Positions 1 through 56,750 are shown, counted from the first letter of the stretch. The stretch: DNA of 64,000 nt from Rhodeus uyekii (GCA_037043235.1 JAWRVZ010000139.1:800501-864500), one strand, 5' to 3'. The notes: generated by a model not told the origin, from the sequence alone. Numbers and translations: made by a program.

Positions 1-1293
1 CTGATGTATGCAGTCTGTAGTCGCATTGATGTATGCAGTCAGTAGTCGCACTGATGTCTGCAGTCGCACTGACGTATGCAGTCTGTAGTCGCACTGATGT
101 CTGCATTTGCACTGAAGTATACAGTCTGCAGTCGCACTGATGTATGCAGTCAGTAGTCGCACTGATGTATGCAGTCAGTAGTCGCACTGATGTATGCAGT
201 CTGTAGTCGCACTGATGTATGCAGTCAGTAGTCGCACTGATGTCTGCAGTCGCACTGACGTATGCAGTCTGTAGTCGCACTGATGTCTGCATTTGCACTG
301 AAGTATACAGTCTGCAGTCGCACTGGTGTATGCAGTCTGCAGTCGCACTGATGTCTGGAGTCGCACTGATGTATGCCGTCTGCAGTCGCACTGATGTATG
401 CCGTCTGCAGTCGCACTGATGTATGCAGTCAGTAGTCGCACTGATGTATGCAGTCTGCAGTCGCACTGATGTATGCCGTCTGCAGTCGCACTGATGTATG
501 CAGTCTGCAGTCGCACTTAAGTATGCAGTCAGTAGTCGCACTGATGTATGCAGTCTGCAGTCGCACTGATGTATGCCGTCTGCAGTCGCACTTAAGTATG
601 CAGTCAGTAGTCGCACTGATGTATGCAGTCTGCAGTCGCACTTAAGTATGCAATCAGTAGTCGCACTGATGTATGCAGTCTGCAGTCGCACTGATGTATG
701 CCGTCTGCAGTCTCACTGATGTATGCAGTCAGTAGTCGCACTGATGTATGCAGTCTGCAGTCGCACTGATGTATGCCGTCTGCAGTCGCACTGATGTATG
801 CCGTCTGCAGTTGCACTTAAGTATGCAGTCAGTAGTCGCACTGATGTATGCAGTCTGCAGTCGCACTGATGTATGCCGTCTGCAGTCGCACTGATGTATG
901 CAGTCTGTAGTCGCACTGATGTATGCAGTCTGTAGTCGCACTGATGTATGCAGTCAGTAGTCGCACTGATGTATGCAGTCAGTAGTCGCACTGATGTATG
1001 CAGTCAGTAGTCGCACTGATGTATGCAGTCTGTAGTCGCACTGATGTATGCAGTCAGTAGTCGCACTGATGTATGCAGTCTGTAGTCGCACTGATGTATG
1101 CAGTCAGTAGTCGCACTGATGTATGCAGTCTGCAGTCGCACTGATGTATGCCGTCTGCAGTCGCACTGATGTATGCAGTCTGCAGTCGCACTGATGTATG
1201 CAGTCTGTAGTCGCACTGATGTATGCCGTCTGCAGTCGCACTGATGTATGCCGTCTGCAGTTGCACTTAAGTATGCAGTCAGTAGTCGCATTG
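1..1293. repeat. 25-bp minisatellite array, about 50 copies, running off the left edge
   Basis: The base unit is ctgatgtatgcagtctgcag followed by tcgca (25 bp). Variants carry cttaagtatg, atgccgtctg, cagtcagtag or cagtctgtag. A block near 47-136 with shortened units recurs at about 229-318, showing higher-order structure. Because 25 is not a multiple of 3 and few units contain stops, long frames stay open on both strands; these are not genes. Confidence 0.97.
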
Positions 1294-2312
1294 AAAGGCC
1301 ATGCTGTGCAGTTCATGTTCAGAACAGCGAGTCAAGGGAAAATGCAGTGTATATTCCTACTGGTCACTGGTGCGTTCAACCAAAAATGAAAATTCTGTCA
1401 TCATTTACATAAGACTGTTTCACCTTCAAAACACAAATGAGAGATTTTTAATGAAACCTGTCCCGGTAACCAAAAATGAGGTGATTAAAAAGGGGTTGTA
1501 AAAGTAATCCATATGCATCAATATGTTCATCATGAATATCTTTTCATTCACATGGATGACTTTTACAAAGTCTTTATTTTTGGATCTCCTCGATTTTGAT
1601 TCCCGCTAGCACAAACCTCACTGGTTTTCATGCATCAGCTTTGCTGTTTACCTTATTTGATTTGCTCTATATATGCATGTCATTCATTGATTAGATTTGA
1701 TTAGACAGTGTTATAATCTGTTCATCATATAAAGTGATTGACTCATATGGATTTGTTTCTTTATTTCTTCTTTTTTGGATGGATGAAACGTCTCAGGACC
1801 TGTTTTTTTCTGGTATTAAGATGTTTTTTGGTCGATGGGATCACAAGTAGCTGACGGCGACACATACCCGTTTACCCTTGGTGTTTTAGTCCGTCTCTTT
1901 TGTCCGGTTTCAACCACTTCTGTCCTGATTTCTTAAAGGGGAGGGTCTGTGTGACAGGTAAATGCATGCATGCATTGTGCTTTGTACATTTTCTTCTTCA
2001 AACCAAAGTTGGGTCTTCAGCCGACGATGTTTAAATCCCGTCTGACTAGCGCACATCTCAAAATGTTTACGCATTAAACCAGCAGGTGGAGAGTATGGGG
2101 TCTTTTAGCGTCTGTTCGAAAGAGCGTTTACACTATGAAAGCAATACGGTCTAATGCGTTTTCAACTAGCTTTGGAAGTGGTTTGGAAGAGCCGCTGAGC
2201 CAGCCAGCATCCAGTCAACACGCTTGAGGCAAGTACAATACATTTACTTCCCTCAAAGTTTTTGTCTAATGAGAAAAGCAAAACACAACTACAACTTGGC
2301 CTGCTTTTCTAG

Positions 2313-2440
2313 AGCTGCAGTAACAAACTTTGTTGCATTATTTTCCTAATATCTCTGTAAAGCTGCGTTGAAACAATCTCTATCGCTTAATATCTATGTA
2401 TCTATTTTAAAAGCATTATATAAATAAAGGTGACTTGACA
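2313..2440 (+). repeat. SINE-like tail fragment
   Basis: The sequence aacaaactttgttgcatta, then gttgaaacaatctctat and atataaataaaggtgacttg, is a common cyprinid short-repeat tail. A second copy lies at 46985-47085. Confidence 0.5.
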
Positions 2441-3159
2441 AAGCAAATTACCTCCATGCAGTTGAAAACTGTTTTGTGTGTTTACAGACAGGCATTTTCG
2501 GCTGAATACTAAATCCCTTTCAGCAGGACCTACAGGAGTCATCTGTGTGGAAGCTCAAAGAAATAGATAGAAATGTCACTAATCAGACAAATACAGTGGA
2601 GTTCACTTATCTCGAGCTCGGTTATCTCGCCAATACTATTACGTCGACGTTTTTGAAGTGGAACTGCCAAACTCCTATTTGTCTCAGCATTTTCTTATCG
2701 GTTATGTCGATTATTTTATGTCGCCGAACCCTGATATCTCGAGCACAAAAGAGGGACAAAGTCGTCACTTAACATCGGTTATCTGGATCCCCGTGACTAA
2801 TGATTAAAGGTTTGTATCGAGAATTGAAGGTGGTTTTTATCGTATACTGGTAAATCTTGTAACGGCTATCAGAGTGGTTGATGACTGTCCAGATGACGAG
2901 CTTTATAGACGGGTTTCACACTCTTCTCAAACATGTAAAGATTGTAAGTACAAACCAGGAAAAATTAAACACTCTGACAAACATCACAAATAAAAGAAGG
3001 AAAACAGAACCAGTAGACCATCGACATAACCGGGTTCCACTGTACTCTACTCTAATTCAATAGACCACTGAAAGAAAATGAAGTTGCTCTAACACGTTCA
3101 CACCTGTATTTATCGTCGTGATCCGACCAAAACGCATCTGAACACCAGCTTTCCTTACA

Positions 3160-3247
3160 AATATCTTAATTTGCGTTTCAAAGATGAATGAAGGTCGTAC
3201 AGGTTCACCATGATGACTGTTCATTTTTGGGTGAACTCTTTCTTTAA
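3160..3247. mobile_element. MITE fragment, gggtgaactatccctttaa family
   Basis: Contains tcaaagatgaatgaaggtcg, and ends tttgggtgaactctttctt close to the family end gggtgaactatccctttaa. Related fragments lie at 16065-16170, 19118-19200, 21725-21873, 32505-32590 and 61655-61800. Confidence 0.5.
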
Positions 3248-4081
3248 ATGCAGATTTATGTAGGTTTGAGAGGAACGACCTGTAATAATCTGCTTAGACT
3301 AGTTTCTCCAAAGATGGCGAACGCCTGCGGAAACCGTCTGAAACCCCCCCTCACTTCTTGATTTGGTTTGGTGCCACTAGGTGTCACAGTTGGGCTAAAA
3401 GTACAAGTGCAGCTACAGAGACACAGGAGCGCATGAGGGCTGATTGCTGTGGTCACTCGTTCAGCCTCCAGTCTGGAGGGATTGGAGAGGTGCGTTATAT
3501 AAATGATCCCACATTCAGTACGTGGGGAAGATTGAAAGATTGAAAGCCACTCTGACGGCTGACCATGTTTACTTCATTAATGAACCGGGTCGATCTCGGC
3601 ACGGCTTTAACTACCAAAGCAGTTCCGTCCCTTTGGTCGTTTACAAAAACACCACTACAATTGCCTAAACGTAGTCTTGACGAGTTTGTGTAACATATTG
3701 CCGAAGAAAGCTGCCATCTACACATGCAGAATGTAACCAAGAGCAAATTCAACCCATCTAAACCAAGAAGTTGAGGGAATTTCACTAAAAGCGTAAAACT
3801 TTGCTGTCGAGAAGCTTCTTAAGGCGAGGACATAACAGGAAGCACAGCTGGCTTCATGTGGACGGCTCTCCGGCTCTCGCTGTTGCCCTGACAACAGCGC
3901 TCTCTCTCTGTTACTATGGAGAGGGAGAGGATGGAGGCGGAGCCTGCCGAAGTGATGCAGGAGTCGTTTGTTTCAGACCTTCAGTCCGTTTCTGGAGATA
4001 AAATCCAAATCTAGAGGGAAGTCCCAGGCTGCTCCTGTTCTGCATAGTAAGCATCTGCAGTCAGCAGTGAAGGCATCTGAT

Positions 4082-47852
<43,771 letters not shown>

Positions 47853-49039
47853 CTGAAACACAAACGGTGGAGAGTTAGAAACATGGTGAGAGAGGTCATA
47901 GAGGTCATTAGGGGTGTAAAGATCATGGATGAGTTTGTATTATGGCTCTGTGGTCACGGATTCAATCCGCTAAAAAATTTAAGTAGCAATCTTTGATGTG
48001 CCAATTGGAAAACATGATGCGAAAACCGATATTGTAACATTGTGTTTGGTTTCTTTAACTACAATTATAATAGAATAAAACAATTTCAAATGATATACAT
48101 TTAACAGGGCATTTTTAACTTTTTAGTGTCTGTGAATTATTTCAAAATATCCAGGGCTCTAGACTGTGACCTTTTTTTCCTGCTGGTGCGACTCAATTTT
48201 GCTAAAGGTCACGCCACCACCACCTTGCCCATCTAATAAGAGCTGCTTTTATGCTGCATATGAGAAACATCAAACGGCAAAACCAAGCGGAAGGGGAACG
48301 AAACACGTTTATCGGTTCGGAGGAATATTACGAGCTCAGAACAGGTTTAATCACGGGCCGATCTCAATCACATGATTGGTTTTATTTACACAGTATTAAT
48401 AACATCGCATTCAAATTCAGTGCAGAATTCTGTTATAAACCACATCAGATCAGACCGTGCTGACACAGAAACCAGGAGAGACGTGAAAAGTTCAATCCAC
48501 AAATCACCAGCATTCACCGTGGATTTACTGTAGTAATGCTAACTGTAGCTATGCTCTTGTGGCAGAAATAGTTTAATGCTTTTGCATTATTCATCTCAAG
48601 GTTTGCACAACCTTTCCCGAGTGAAACTCAAGCACTTTCAAATGCTTCACACTTTTTCCAGCACTTCAAAGCTCTAAATATTATTCAATTTGAATGATTT
48701 TTTTATGCAAAGACTTGTAAATGTAGGAAAACTGAAGATTTGCAGCGACCAAACACTTTTATTACCACTATACTCAGTATTTGGCAGCACAATATTAGCC
48801 ATTTCCACTCGCAAATATATAGAAAAAGGTCTAATATCCTTTTATAATCACTGAAGCTGTCTGTCAGTTCACTATTATACTATAAAAGATCAATAGTACA
48901 TTAAGAGTAGAATAATTATATTTTTCCAGTTTTTTTGCACATTACTATTGTTAATTAAAGTTAACTATATATGATCAGATACACTAAAAGAGTAAATTTT
49001 GGCACGTCGTCCAAGGGATTGAGGGATTCATTTACATTT
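47853..49039. other. Upstream of the inferred osbpl6 leader exon
   Basis: No gene and no convincing promoter. A hAT-type left end (ccagggctctagactgtgac) lies at 48152. Another fragment at about 48592-48660 resembles the element at 34967. Confidence 0.4.
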
Positions 49040-49218
49040 ATATGTCTGCATTTGGCAGACGCTTTAATCCAAAGTGACTTGCATTGCATTCAAGAAACAC
49101 ATTCTAATCAGTTATTACTTTCCCTGGGAATCGAACCCATGAGAACCCATTCCCCATATGGGCATCGAACCCATAGCGTTACAAGCGCCAATGTTCTACT
49201 GGTCGAGCAACAGGAAAT
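49040..49218 (-). repeat. tRNA-derived SINE with a duplicated head segment
   Basis: The core ggcagacgctttaatccaaa and the B-box complement tgggaatcgaacccatga are present. A second gcatcgaacccata segment follows, so the tRNA-like head is partly duplicated. Confidence 0.75.
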
Positions 49219-49459
49219 CTGTTCACTCCTCACTTCCCCGTATCCCCAAGAGTGAGGAGTCGAGTGGCGGAAGGATACAGAAAACTGTTGAGTCGGCAGT
49301 GAGTATTGAGTATTGAGTTGGGAAGATTGGGAACAGGTGACGAGACTAATGAGGGAAGTGATTGACACGACAGGTGAGGGAAATGACACAGGGATGCACA
49401 CAGGAAAGGAAGGAAACAGGAAGGGGGTGGAGACACATCTAAAAAACAACAACTAATCA

Positions 49460-50880
49460 TCACTCAGAAGAAGCTTTTGTGAAGTCAGTCATCATTACGT
49501 CCTCAAAAGTAATAAGATATCATCTGTGTAATCTGATTGAGCAGGACTCATTGTGGTTTTCGTCCTGTCAGAGTCATTAAGGGACAGTCTATGACCGTAC
49601 GACAGTCCTTGAGTTACAGGCTTCACTAGGCTTTGAGGGTCACGAGGAATTCAACGATTCCATCAATGATTCATTTAGCAGATCTACGTCTTCATGCAAA
49701 AGAAAAACAATGATATTTTAGTAGAATGTTTTATTTTTAATTAAGAAAGCCATTGATTATAATGAGATTTTGTTCCAAATCAGTCACATTAAAAGTTAAG
49801 GTAAGGTCAGATGACATCATCCAATCTAACAATATCATGTGACTATCAATTTAATTAGGTGTAGAATGACAGAAGAGAGAAAGACAAAACTGCAGTTAAA
49901 AATTAACGAACAGCATCATAAAAGGCAACTGCTGATATACCAATGAATGAATAAAAAATAAACAAGTCAACTCTTACCTTGTGACTTTGCAAAAACAAAA
50001 CAAAAAATTATTATTCAACCCCAAAAACGTGTAAGCTTTTTTTTCCTAACACAAAATGTAGTCCCATATACGAGTGATATGAAAAAACAAGTGTCTCTAA
50101 CATTACAACATTACAGAATATACCAAATTGCAATCCTCATGATAGAGTAGAAGTGCAAAAACATCAGTCGTAACCTTCTGAAACATAAAGTACATGTTGG
50201 CATACTTTTAAAAAGTAATTAGAGTGAATGTTTTAGGACACTTAATTCTTCATAGCAATTAAATGAAAGTATATATTTCATTGTATATTAAAAGCAATTG
50301 GTTATACTTTAGAGTGCTTTTTTAACCCACTTGAGAACCTCTTTATCTTTAATTTCATGATTACTTCTGCCTTTGGAATATGCTTAAAGTGCTGTTGAAT
50401 GTACTGACAAGCATTTATGGTGAACTAAAATATACATTAATGTGATGTTTTCTATTGAAACTTGTGCCATGCATTCAAATATAATTGTACAATTGTAATG
50501 AAGCTGCAACATATAACATTTAACATACATTGACTTTAAACAAAATATTGATTAACACACAAGTCTTTACTTCCAGGGTGCAACACTGTCCGACTCGTGA
50601 CACAGGCTTTGTTTTGTAAGTGGAGTATTAGAGAATGTATGTAGTTTTAGTTCAGTATTTATAGTTCAGGCTTTATGGTTTCTAGTGTTCATTTTGCATC
50701 CAGTTCTGACTCTCTGGACAACGTCAACTGAAGCATGAACATCAACCACATAAAACGTGGTTTATCGTTATTATAAACGTGGATTTACCAACAACAGATT
50801 TGACATTTCAGTTAAAATCATTATCAAGTACTTTAAATGTGCTTTAGTATGTTAGTCAACACATTAACAAAAGAAGTTTA
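49460..50880. other. Unannotated AT-rich stretch
   Basis: About 1.4 kb in which I see no gene, RNA gene or complete repeat. Confidence 0.5.
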
Positions 50881-51592
50881 CAGTAAACCCTCGCTACTTC
50901 GTGGTTCAAGTTTCGCGGCCTCAGTGCATCGCGGATTTTTCAACAATATGCACTGAAAAATAAAAATTCAAAAATACCACCATATCCGCAGCTGTATTGC
51001 GGAAAGCAGCGCTGTTTTATCGTGATGCGAGAGAAACGGTTTCCCAGGATGCCAGACAAAGAGAGAAACTCTCTCAGAGGCTTTGGACACGCCCACTGCA
51101 CTCAGACAAGCACGTGATTGGTTCCCGGTGCGAGATCGACCAATGAGAGCACGAGTGGAGCGGGAGCCTCTTTGCCTCTCTCAGAAGCAAATGTTGATAT
51201 CTGACCGATATCTGACAATGAGGCGCTTCCAGAACTGATTTAAAGGCCTCATTATAGCAGTGCAGTAACACCATCATCATCATCATCATCATCACATTCA
51301 TGAAGCGCACAGGTCTGTCATCGTCGTCATTACTGGAGTCTCAAGATACTGCTGTCATTGATGAGTGTAGAACACCAGAATACATATCGGATGAGAGAGA
51401 GAGTAAATGTATAATATTAAGGTGTTATAATTAAATAGATTTAATTAAAATATATATAAAGTATAAATATACATATTTTAAACATTCTGGTACCTAAACA
51501 CACATTTACGGAAATTCCTAGGAGGGCCAATCCTACTTCGTGGATTTTCACCTATCCGGTCCACATTAACCGCGATAAACGAGGGATCACTG
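50881..51592. mobile_element. Tigger-like MITE, cagtaaaccctcgctacttc subfamily
   Basis: Ends cagtaaaccctcgctacttc and ccgcgataaacgagggatcactg; TA-flanked, 712 bp. The interior has catcgcggatttttcaac and an (ATC)n run at about 51274. Confidence 0.8.
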
Positions 51593-52218
51593 TAAACTTT
51601 AACTCAAAGTGTCAGTGTTACAGTGTAATTATACAAATAAGTACTGAGTAATAACAAGTAATAACTTCATGTACGTACAGTAGGATTAGGGTTTGGTTTA
51701 GCGTTAGTTGCATGTAATTATGCATAATTTATAGTTATTACTACAGTAACTACACGTAACGTGTGTAACAATGAAAAATAAAGTGTTATCCAAAAGATTA
51801 AGACTTATGTATTTAAAATGTACTTCAAGGTAAAGTTTTCATTTTACATTACTTTTAAGTGTGCTTAGAAACGGTCATGATAGTGGCTTTTTATTTAATT
51901 AATATTACACAAGTGCATTTGAAGTAAACGACAAGTGGAAATTCCACACAATTAAGAGCACTTCTTTTTCACAAGGGTAATTAGTCAAGTGCTGTTGCCG
52001 CTAATAACTGCGTTGGCACCGCCAGGCTTGTTCAAGAAATACTCTTTTTAAATGTGGAAGGTATAATGTTTTGCTGTTTAGGACATTTGTGTGTGCAGTG
52101 TGTATCCGTGAGTGTCTACTTCAGTACGTGCGACAGTCTCTGCATGTGTCTTCCTGCAGCAGTATTGATTAGTCATGCAGTACAAAGAGACTTTGACCAG
52201 CTTAATTAGACCCAAAGG

Positions 52219-52257
<39 letters not shown>

Positions 52258-52816
52258 ATCCTGATAGCTACAGTTGTGCGAGACATTTAAGAAAAGCGGT
52301 TTCAAAAGTGGGCACAGTTACAAGTGAGATAACAGGATACATCTGTACTAGCCTTCCCAACACAAACATGCTTAGCAAGCACTCTGGGGAAAACACACAC
52401 ACTGCATGAACACACACATCTATAATTTAAGGCCCCCTTCTCCAGCACATTAACTGAGCCGCGGGGAAACACGCATCAGAAGCTCAAATCACCACATGAA
52501 GTGCTAATGTTTCCCTCAACAACTTCTTCACCATTTTCCATTGACAACAGCTTCACACGCTGATTAATGAAACCCAAGCTCAACTAAATCCATAATGATG
52601 TGACTGATAAACTCTGAAACCACAAAACCAAAACTGAAACCACAAACTAGTTCATTGATCGCTTTTCTTCTTGTCACACTTTACATCAGTGAGAAGAAAA
52701 CGCACACACAGATTGAACGTGTGAAACGTCTGATAGTGGCAGGAGTGTACGGAGAACCCAATGAATTAACCTCCTTATCTGAGATTCTCTGAACATCTCG
52801 TATCGAATATCATCCG
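51593..52816. other. Unannotated stretch with a CA microsatellite
   Basis: A (CA)n run lies at about 52219-52254. Nothing else recognised. Confidence 0.5.
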
Positions 52817-53039
52817 CAACCCCAAATCAAGAAAAGTTGGGACGTTTTGTAAGATGCAATAAAGTCAAGAATCTGTGAACTTTATTTCACGGACAAAAGT
52901 TCAAAGAAAATATTTCAAATTTTTTCAATGAATAACATATTTAGATTAGAACACACTGCAATAAGAGTTGGTACAGAGGCACGTTCATCACTGTATCATA
53001 TCAACTAACCTTTTAATACTTTGGGAATTCAGGATACTA

Positions 53040-54822
53040 CCGTATTTTCCCGCATATAACCCGCGGGTTATACCAGATTTTACAAACCCCGTGGGGGGGT
53101 GCGGGCTATATCACACATTTTTACACGTAATAATATTTCAATATATTCAATAAGGATGTAAGGTTTTTTTTTTTGCTGTATTTTCTTTCTGTTTTTCTTT
53201 CTTGCGAGGGTTGTTGTCTCTGTCGCTTGTACTGTCCCTCTGACAGCTGGCACTGATTGTCTGTCTGACCTGTCAATCATGCAAGAAGACGTGATTGGCT
53301 GTGCTGCATGAGGGCGGGCTCTTCTCATCCGATGATCAACACCTGTAGAATAGACCCTTTTCACAATGACGTCACGCAACTTCCGTTTTAACTCAAAGCA
53401 GGGTATCTTTACTTCCGCCGGCCGTCATAGTGAACGCGATTAAGTTTACACAGTCCCTTTCTACATCTGCCAGACATGCGTCTATGATGTACAGCGACTT
53501 TCAGACACATTTTCGCTTACAACACGTTCTAAACTTGATAAAGGATACAAACCGGTACCAAAGAAGTCCAAGAATCGGCCCAAACAGTTGTGAAATGTAC
53601 ACTGTACAATGCAAATGGGCAGTAAGAGTGGATTTTCAGGATCCAACTGAGTGTCATGGCAAAGGCTGTGAATACTTCTGTACATGTGAGTTGTTTTATT
53701 AATAAATTGGCAAAGGTTTCAAACAAACTTCTTTGACATTGTCATTTTTTGTAGAATTTTGACAACAGGAAACATGGAAACAGGAAATGCAATTTCAACA
53801 TCACATTAAAATATTTAGGGCAACAGATTATCACAAATGTATGATGTTTATTGAACACAATATACAGTCACTGAATATATTTGGGTTCGGTGTAAACACT
53901 GCAAACATAAATTGTGCAGATCAAACACATTATAAACATTCCAATATGGAGCATTACCATAAGGCCATGAAGGTTATAAAATTAATTTACTGCCACATAA
54001 AAGTTTTTTAATTTACTTATTGAACAACAAGGAACACTACAATAGCATCAACAAGAAGACTGGCCAATGCTTGATGGTGGGAAACTGTTGAAAGATGGAC
54101 ACAGGTAAAGAGGAATAATGAATCTCATCAGAATATGACAATGGTTTGACCGTTAGATTGGATTAAGAGGGAGTCATTCTAAACAACTGTGCGGGAATAC
54201 ATAATATAAAAAGTTAAAACTTATTAGTAAACTTCAGGCAACACGGGCTGAGGGCGATGCATATATTGCTACAAACTAGCCTACTTTACCATCCAGTTCA
54301 CGCACATGTTAAAGAGTTGTAAACTGTAAATAATCATTAACATTATCAAACGAACTAAAATACAGAAACCTATAAATACGTAAACATTATTATTATTACT
54401 ATAACCTTTACTTTTCGTGTTGTTAGTTAGCCAGTTCCTGCATTCACCTGAATGCGCTTGCGGCTAAACGGAAGTAAAGATACACTGCTTTGAGTTAAAA
54501 CGGAAGTTGCGTGACGTCATGTGAAAAGGGTCTATCGCTTCTTAAGGGACGAGCTGCTGCACAGCGGGAGAGACGACTTTTTTTTTCTTCTGATTCTGAC
54601 TTGTGTGTGTTTTCCTATTTCTTGAATTTCGCGCAATTATGGATAATTGACGTCTTGCGAGCAAATTTCAACATTCAAAATGTGAACTTACACAAAAAAG
54701 TTCATCAATCTATGGGTGCGGGTTATATAACGGTGCGGGTTATAGCAAAGATTTTTACACACACCCCAAAAACCCGCGGCTATATGAGGGTGCGGATTAT
54801 CAGCGTCTGCGGGGAAATACGG
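53040..54822. mobile_element. Tc1/mariner-type MITE, ccgtattttcc family, copy 3, split by another element
   Basis: Starts ccgtattttcccgcatataa and ends gcggggaaatacgg. It matches copies 1 and 2 until the insertion at 53352-54533, after which the match resumes at cgcttcttaagggacgagct. Confidence 0.85.
53352..54533. mobile_element. Unclassified DNA element with 65-bp inverted ends
   Basis: Left arm 53352-53417 and right arm 54469-54533 both begin agacccttttcaca, followed by tgacgtcacgcaacttccg and tttaactcaaagcag. They differ by about one indel and one substitution. A 2-bp AT appears duplicated at the insertion point. The interior has an unassigned 90-codon frame at 53430-53702 (+). The near-identical arms suggest recent movement. 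Confidence 0.75.
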
Positions 54823-54907
54823 TAATTGTTGCAGTTTTGCAAGTGAAGCGTCTAGAAACCCATCTGTTGAATAAGCGCAGATTGAGGCCTACCATTGTCC
54901 TGCTTAC

Positions 54908-55336
54908 CAGGAGAGATGTGATCTCGATGCCATTAAGCGTCTCGGTCCAATCCTCCACATCAGTGGCACCTTCACACGCATGCATGTCCCACCCATGATA
55001 GATGTTTGCTTTTTGCACCTGCCGCTGATGAAACTCTGGATGGTCCCTTTCGTCTTGGACTGAGACCTCAACGTCCATTTTATCGCAATAACAAGCCAAA
55101 ACGTGGACTCTTCTGGACATATCAGAGATTTCCACTGTGTTTTGGATCACCTGAGATGAGCTCGTGCTCAGAGAACATGCCGGCATCTCTGCATTGAACA
55201 GATGTATATCTTTCTCCTCACGTAACAGAGATTCGAGTTGCATTTCTCGACGCCGTGACTGTGTTAAGTGACAACGATTTTCCAAAGTACTCCTGCATTT
55301 AAGAGAGTAGAGAGATGGTTTCTCATGCAATGCCAT
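54908..55336 (-). pseudogene. Tc1-like transposase remnant (143-codon open frame)
   Basis: The frame starts MALHEKPSLYSLKCRS. Its later part, DERDHPEFHQRQVQKANIYH then HACEGATDVEDW, follows the pattern EKDHPDCYQRKVQKPASLM..HICEGTMNAE known from Tc1-like transposases, and the downstream DNA matches the end of that element type. It lacks the catalytic residues and is interrupted at its 3' side by the MITE at 54822. Confidence 0.7.
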
Positions 55337-55830
55337 GTGAGGGGTCAAAGGTCAAGCAGAGAGGTTTCCTGCCTTACCCTACATGTACAGCGATTTCTCT
55401 GGATCCCCTGACTCTTTTCACAGTACTATGTTAAGAGGTGAAAGGTATAAATTCTTTGCAATCTTGTATTGAGAAATGTGATTTTTGAATAGTTTGAAAA
55501 TTGACTCATGATATTTGGCACAAAGTGGTGACCCATGACCCATCTTTGCTTGCAAAGACTGAGATGCTTCTTTTACACCCAATCACGATCCCCTCACCCA
55601 TTACCTGCTCATTGTTTCAAAGCAGTTTAACTAGAATATACTCTTTTATAATATAAGCTTTTCACTATTTTGCCTCCATCTCAACTTTTTGGAGTGTGAC
55701 GCAGCCATCAGTCAGAATATGCTCATATTAACAAAATATAATGTTTTGAAATATTTTTTTTTGAACTTTTTAATTTAAATAAAGTCAGAAGAGAATACGG
55801 AAAGATTCTGGATTTTATTGCATCTTACAA

Positions 55831-55917
55831 AAGCAATATAGTAATGTCAATGTGTTTCTTGAATGCAATGCAAGTCGCTTTGGATAAAAGCGTCTACCAA
55901 ATGCAGAAATGTACAAA
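55831..55917 (+). repeat. SINE core fragment inside the right end of a Tc1-like element
   Basis: Reads tcaatgtgtttcttgaatgc then agtcgctttggataaaagcg, the same core as the complete SINEs but on the opposite strand. The tRNA-like head is missing. Confidence 0.75.
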
Positions 55918-56097
55918 ATGTCCCAACTCTTCTTGATTTGGAGTTATAATTGGAAGATTACCTATTATATTTCTGCTCTTAAGTGCTGTGAAAAGAAGCT
56001 GACAAAGCATTGACCTACTGTGTTCAGGAAGCTTTATGTGCAAATAAAGAATGCAATAAAATCAACATGATATTCATAATGTTGGTTCATTTTTGAC

Positions 56098-56750
56098 AGC
56101 CTCTCATAACACAGTCCCGCAGTTCCAACCCCTTTATCACCCCTTAAAGCATTCATTCTCTCAGCCTCGCTCTGTTTGGCTGCATCATTCACCACAGTGA
56201 TACTTTTAGAAGTGATAACATTAATTGTGATCGCTATTGTTCACATAGTGAAATATATATGTGGTTCATGAATTCATTGTCTCCTCACTTCTCTCCACTC
56301 CTGAGCTCGCGTTGGTCGCGCGCGCGTCTCCCGTTCCACAACTTTCACTCTGGATTATCACTTTGTTTGTTTTCTGCACTATTATAATAAATTCACTCAT
56401 TTGCACTTGAATCCAGGTTTTGTGTTTTCCCCCTCCCTCCTCGGTCTCTCATCTCCTTCATGCCAGCAGACGCTGCTCAAAGTGAGTTACAGCAAATTGT
56501 CAAGTATTTTTAGAGTTTAATTGTCAATTACTAATTAGTATTTATATGAGATCTTAACGGTTATAATTTTAACTGTAATTAATATGGTAAAATAAAAACA
56601 AAATATTTAAAATGGGCATTTATGGTCGTGTGGAACGAATTAATTGATTTTTAATGCATTCTTATGGGGGGAATTGTTTTGGTGTACGAGCATTTTGGGA
56701 TACGAGCTCGCTCTTGGAACGAATTAAACTCGTAAACCGAGGTATTACTG
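56098..56750. mobile_element. Tigger-like MITE, left-truncated, related to 45885-46658
   Basis: The right end cgtaaaccgaggtattactg is followed by TA. The interior shares cacagtcccgcagttccaac and ttatggtcgtgtggaacgaa with the copy at 45885. The left terminal repeat is missing. Confidence 0.75.

Larger units (their letters stand above)
1294..4081 (-). other. Region downstream of the osbpl6 stop: probable 3' UTR and flank
   Basis: No gene is seen on either strand. It carries old repeat pieces: a SINE-like tail at about 2313-2440, a diverged TIR element at about 1795-1960 and a MITE fragment at 3160-3247. The first canonical poly(A) hexamer on the minus strand is at about 1760-1765, so the true 3' end is unresolved. 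Confidence 0.4.
52817..55945 (-). mobile_element. Tc1-like element carrying nested insertions
   Basis: The outer ends are caaccccaaatcaagaaaag and cttcttgatttggagtt; the subterminal words gttgggacgttttgtaagat and atcttacaaaagc also match as inverted repeats. Between 54823 and 55780 the minus strand is a decayed Tc1-like transposase gene. The MITE at 53040-54822 interrupts it and a SINE fragment at about 55831-55917 interrupts its right end. Confidence 0.75.

Noticed and set aside
1..1293. Possible CRISPR-like array of regular repeats.
   Set aside because: The units are directly adjacent with no unique spacers, and the genome is eukaryotic.
175..1389. A cluster of overlapping frames on both strands with repeated YISAT.DCIHQCD-like text.
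   Set aside because: Artefact of the 25-bp minisatellite, which cycles through all frames.
54800..55348. A 182-codon open frame on the minus strand with a strong-looking splice donor (gtaagc), at first a candidate new gene upstream of osbpl6.
   Set aside because: It lies inside a Tc1-like element, and its DNA follows the known transposase region (..DHPEFHQRQVQK.., ..HACEGATDVEDW..). The 3' end runs into a MITE terminal repeat. Annotated as a transposase remnant.
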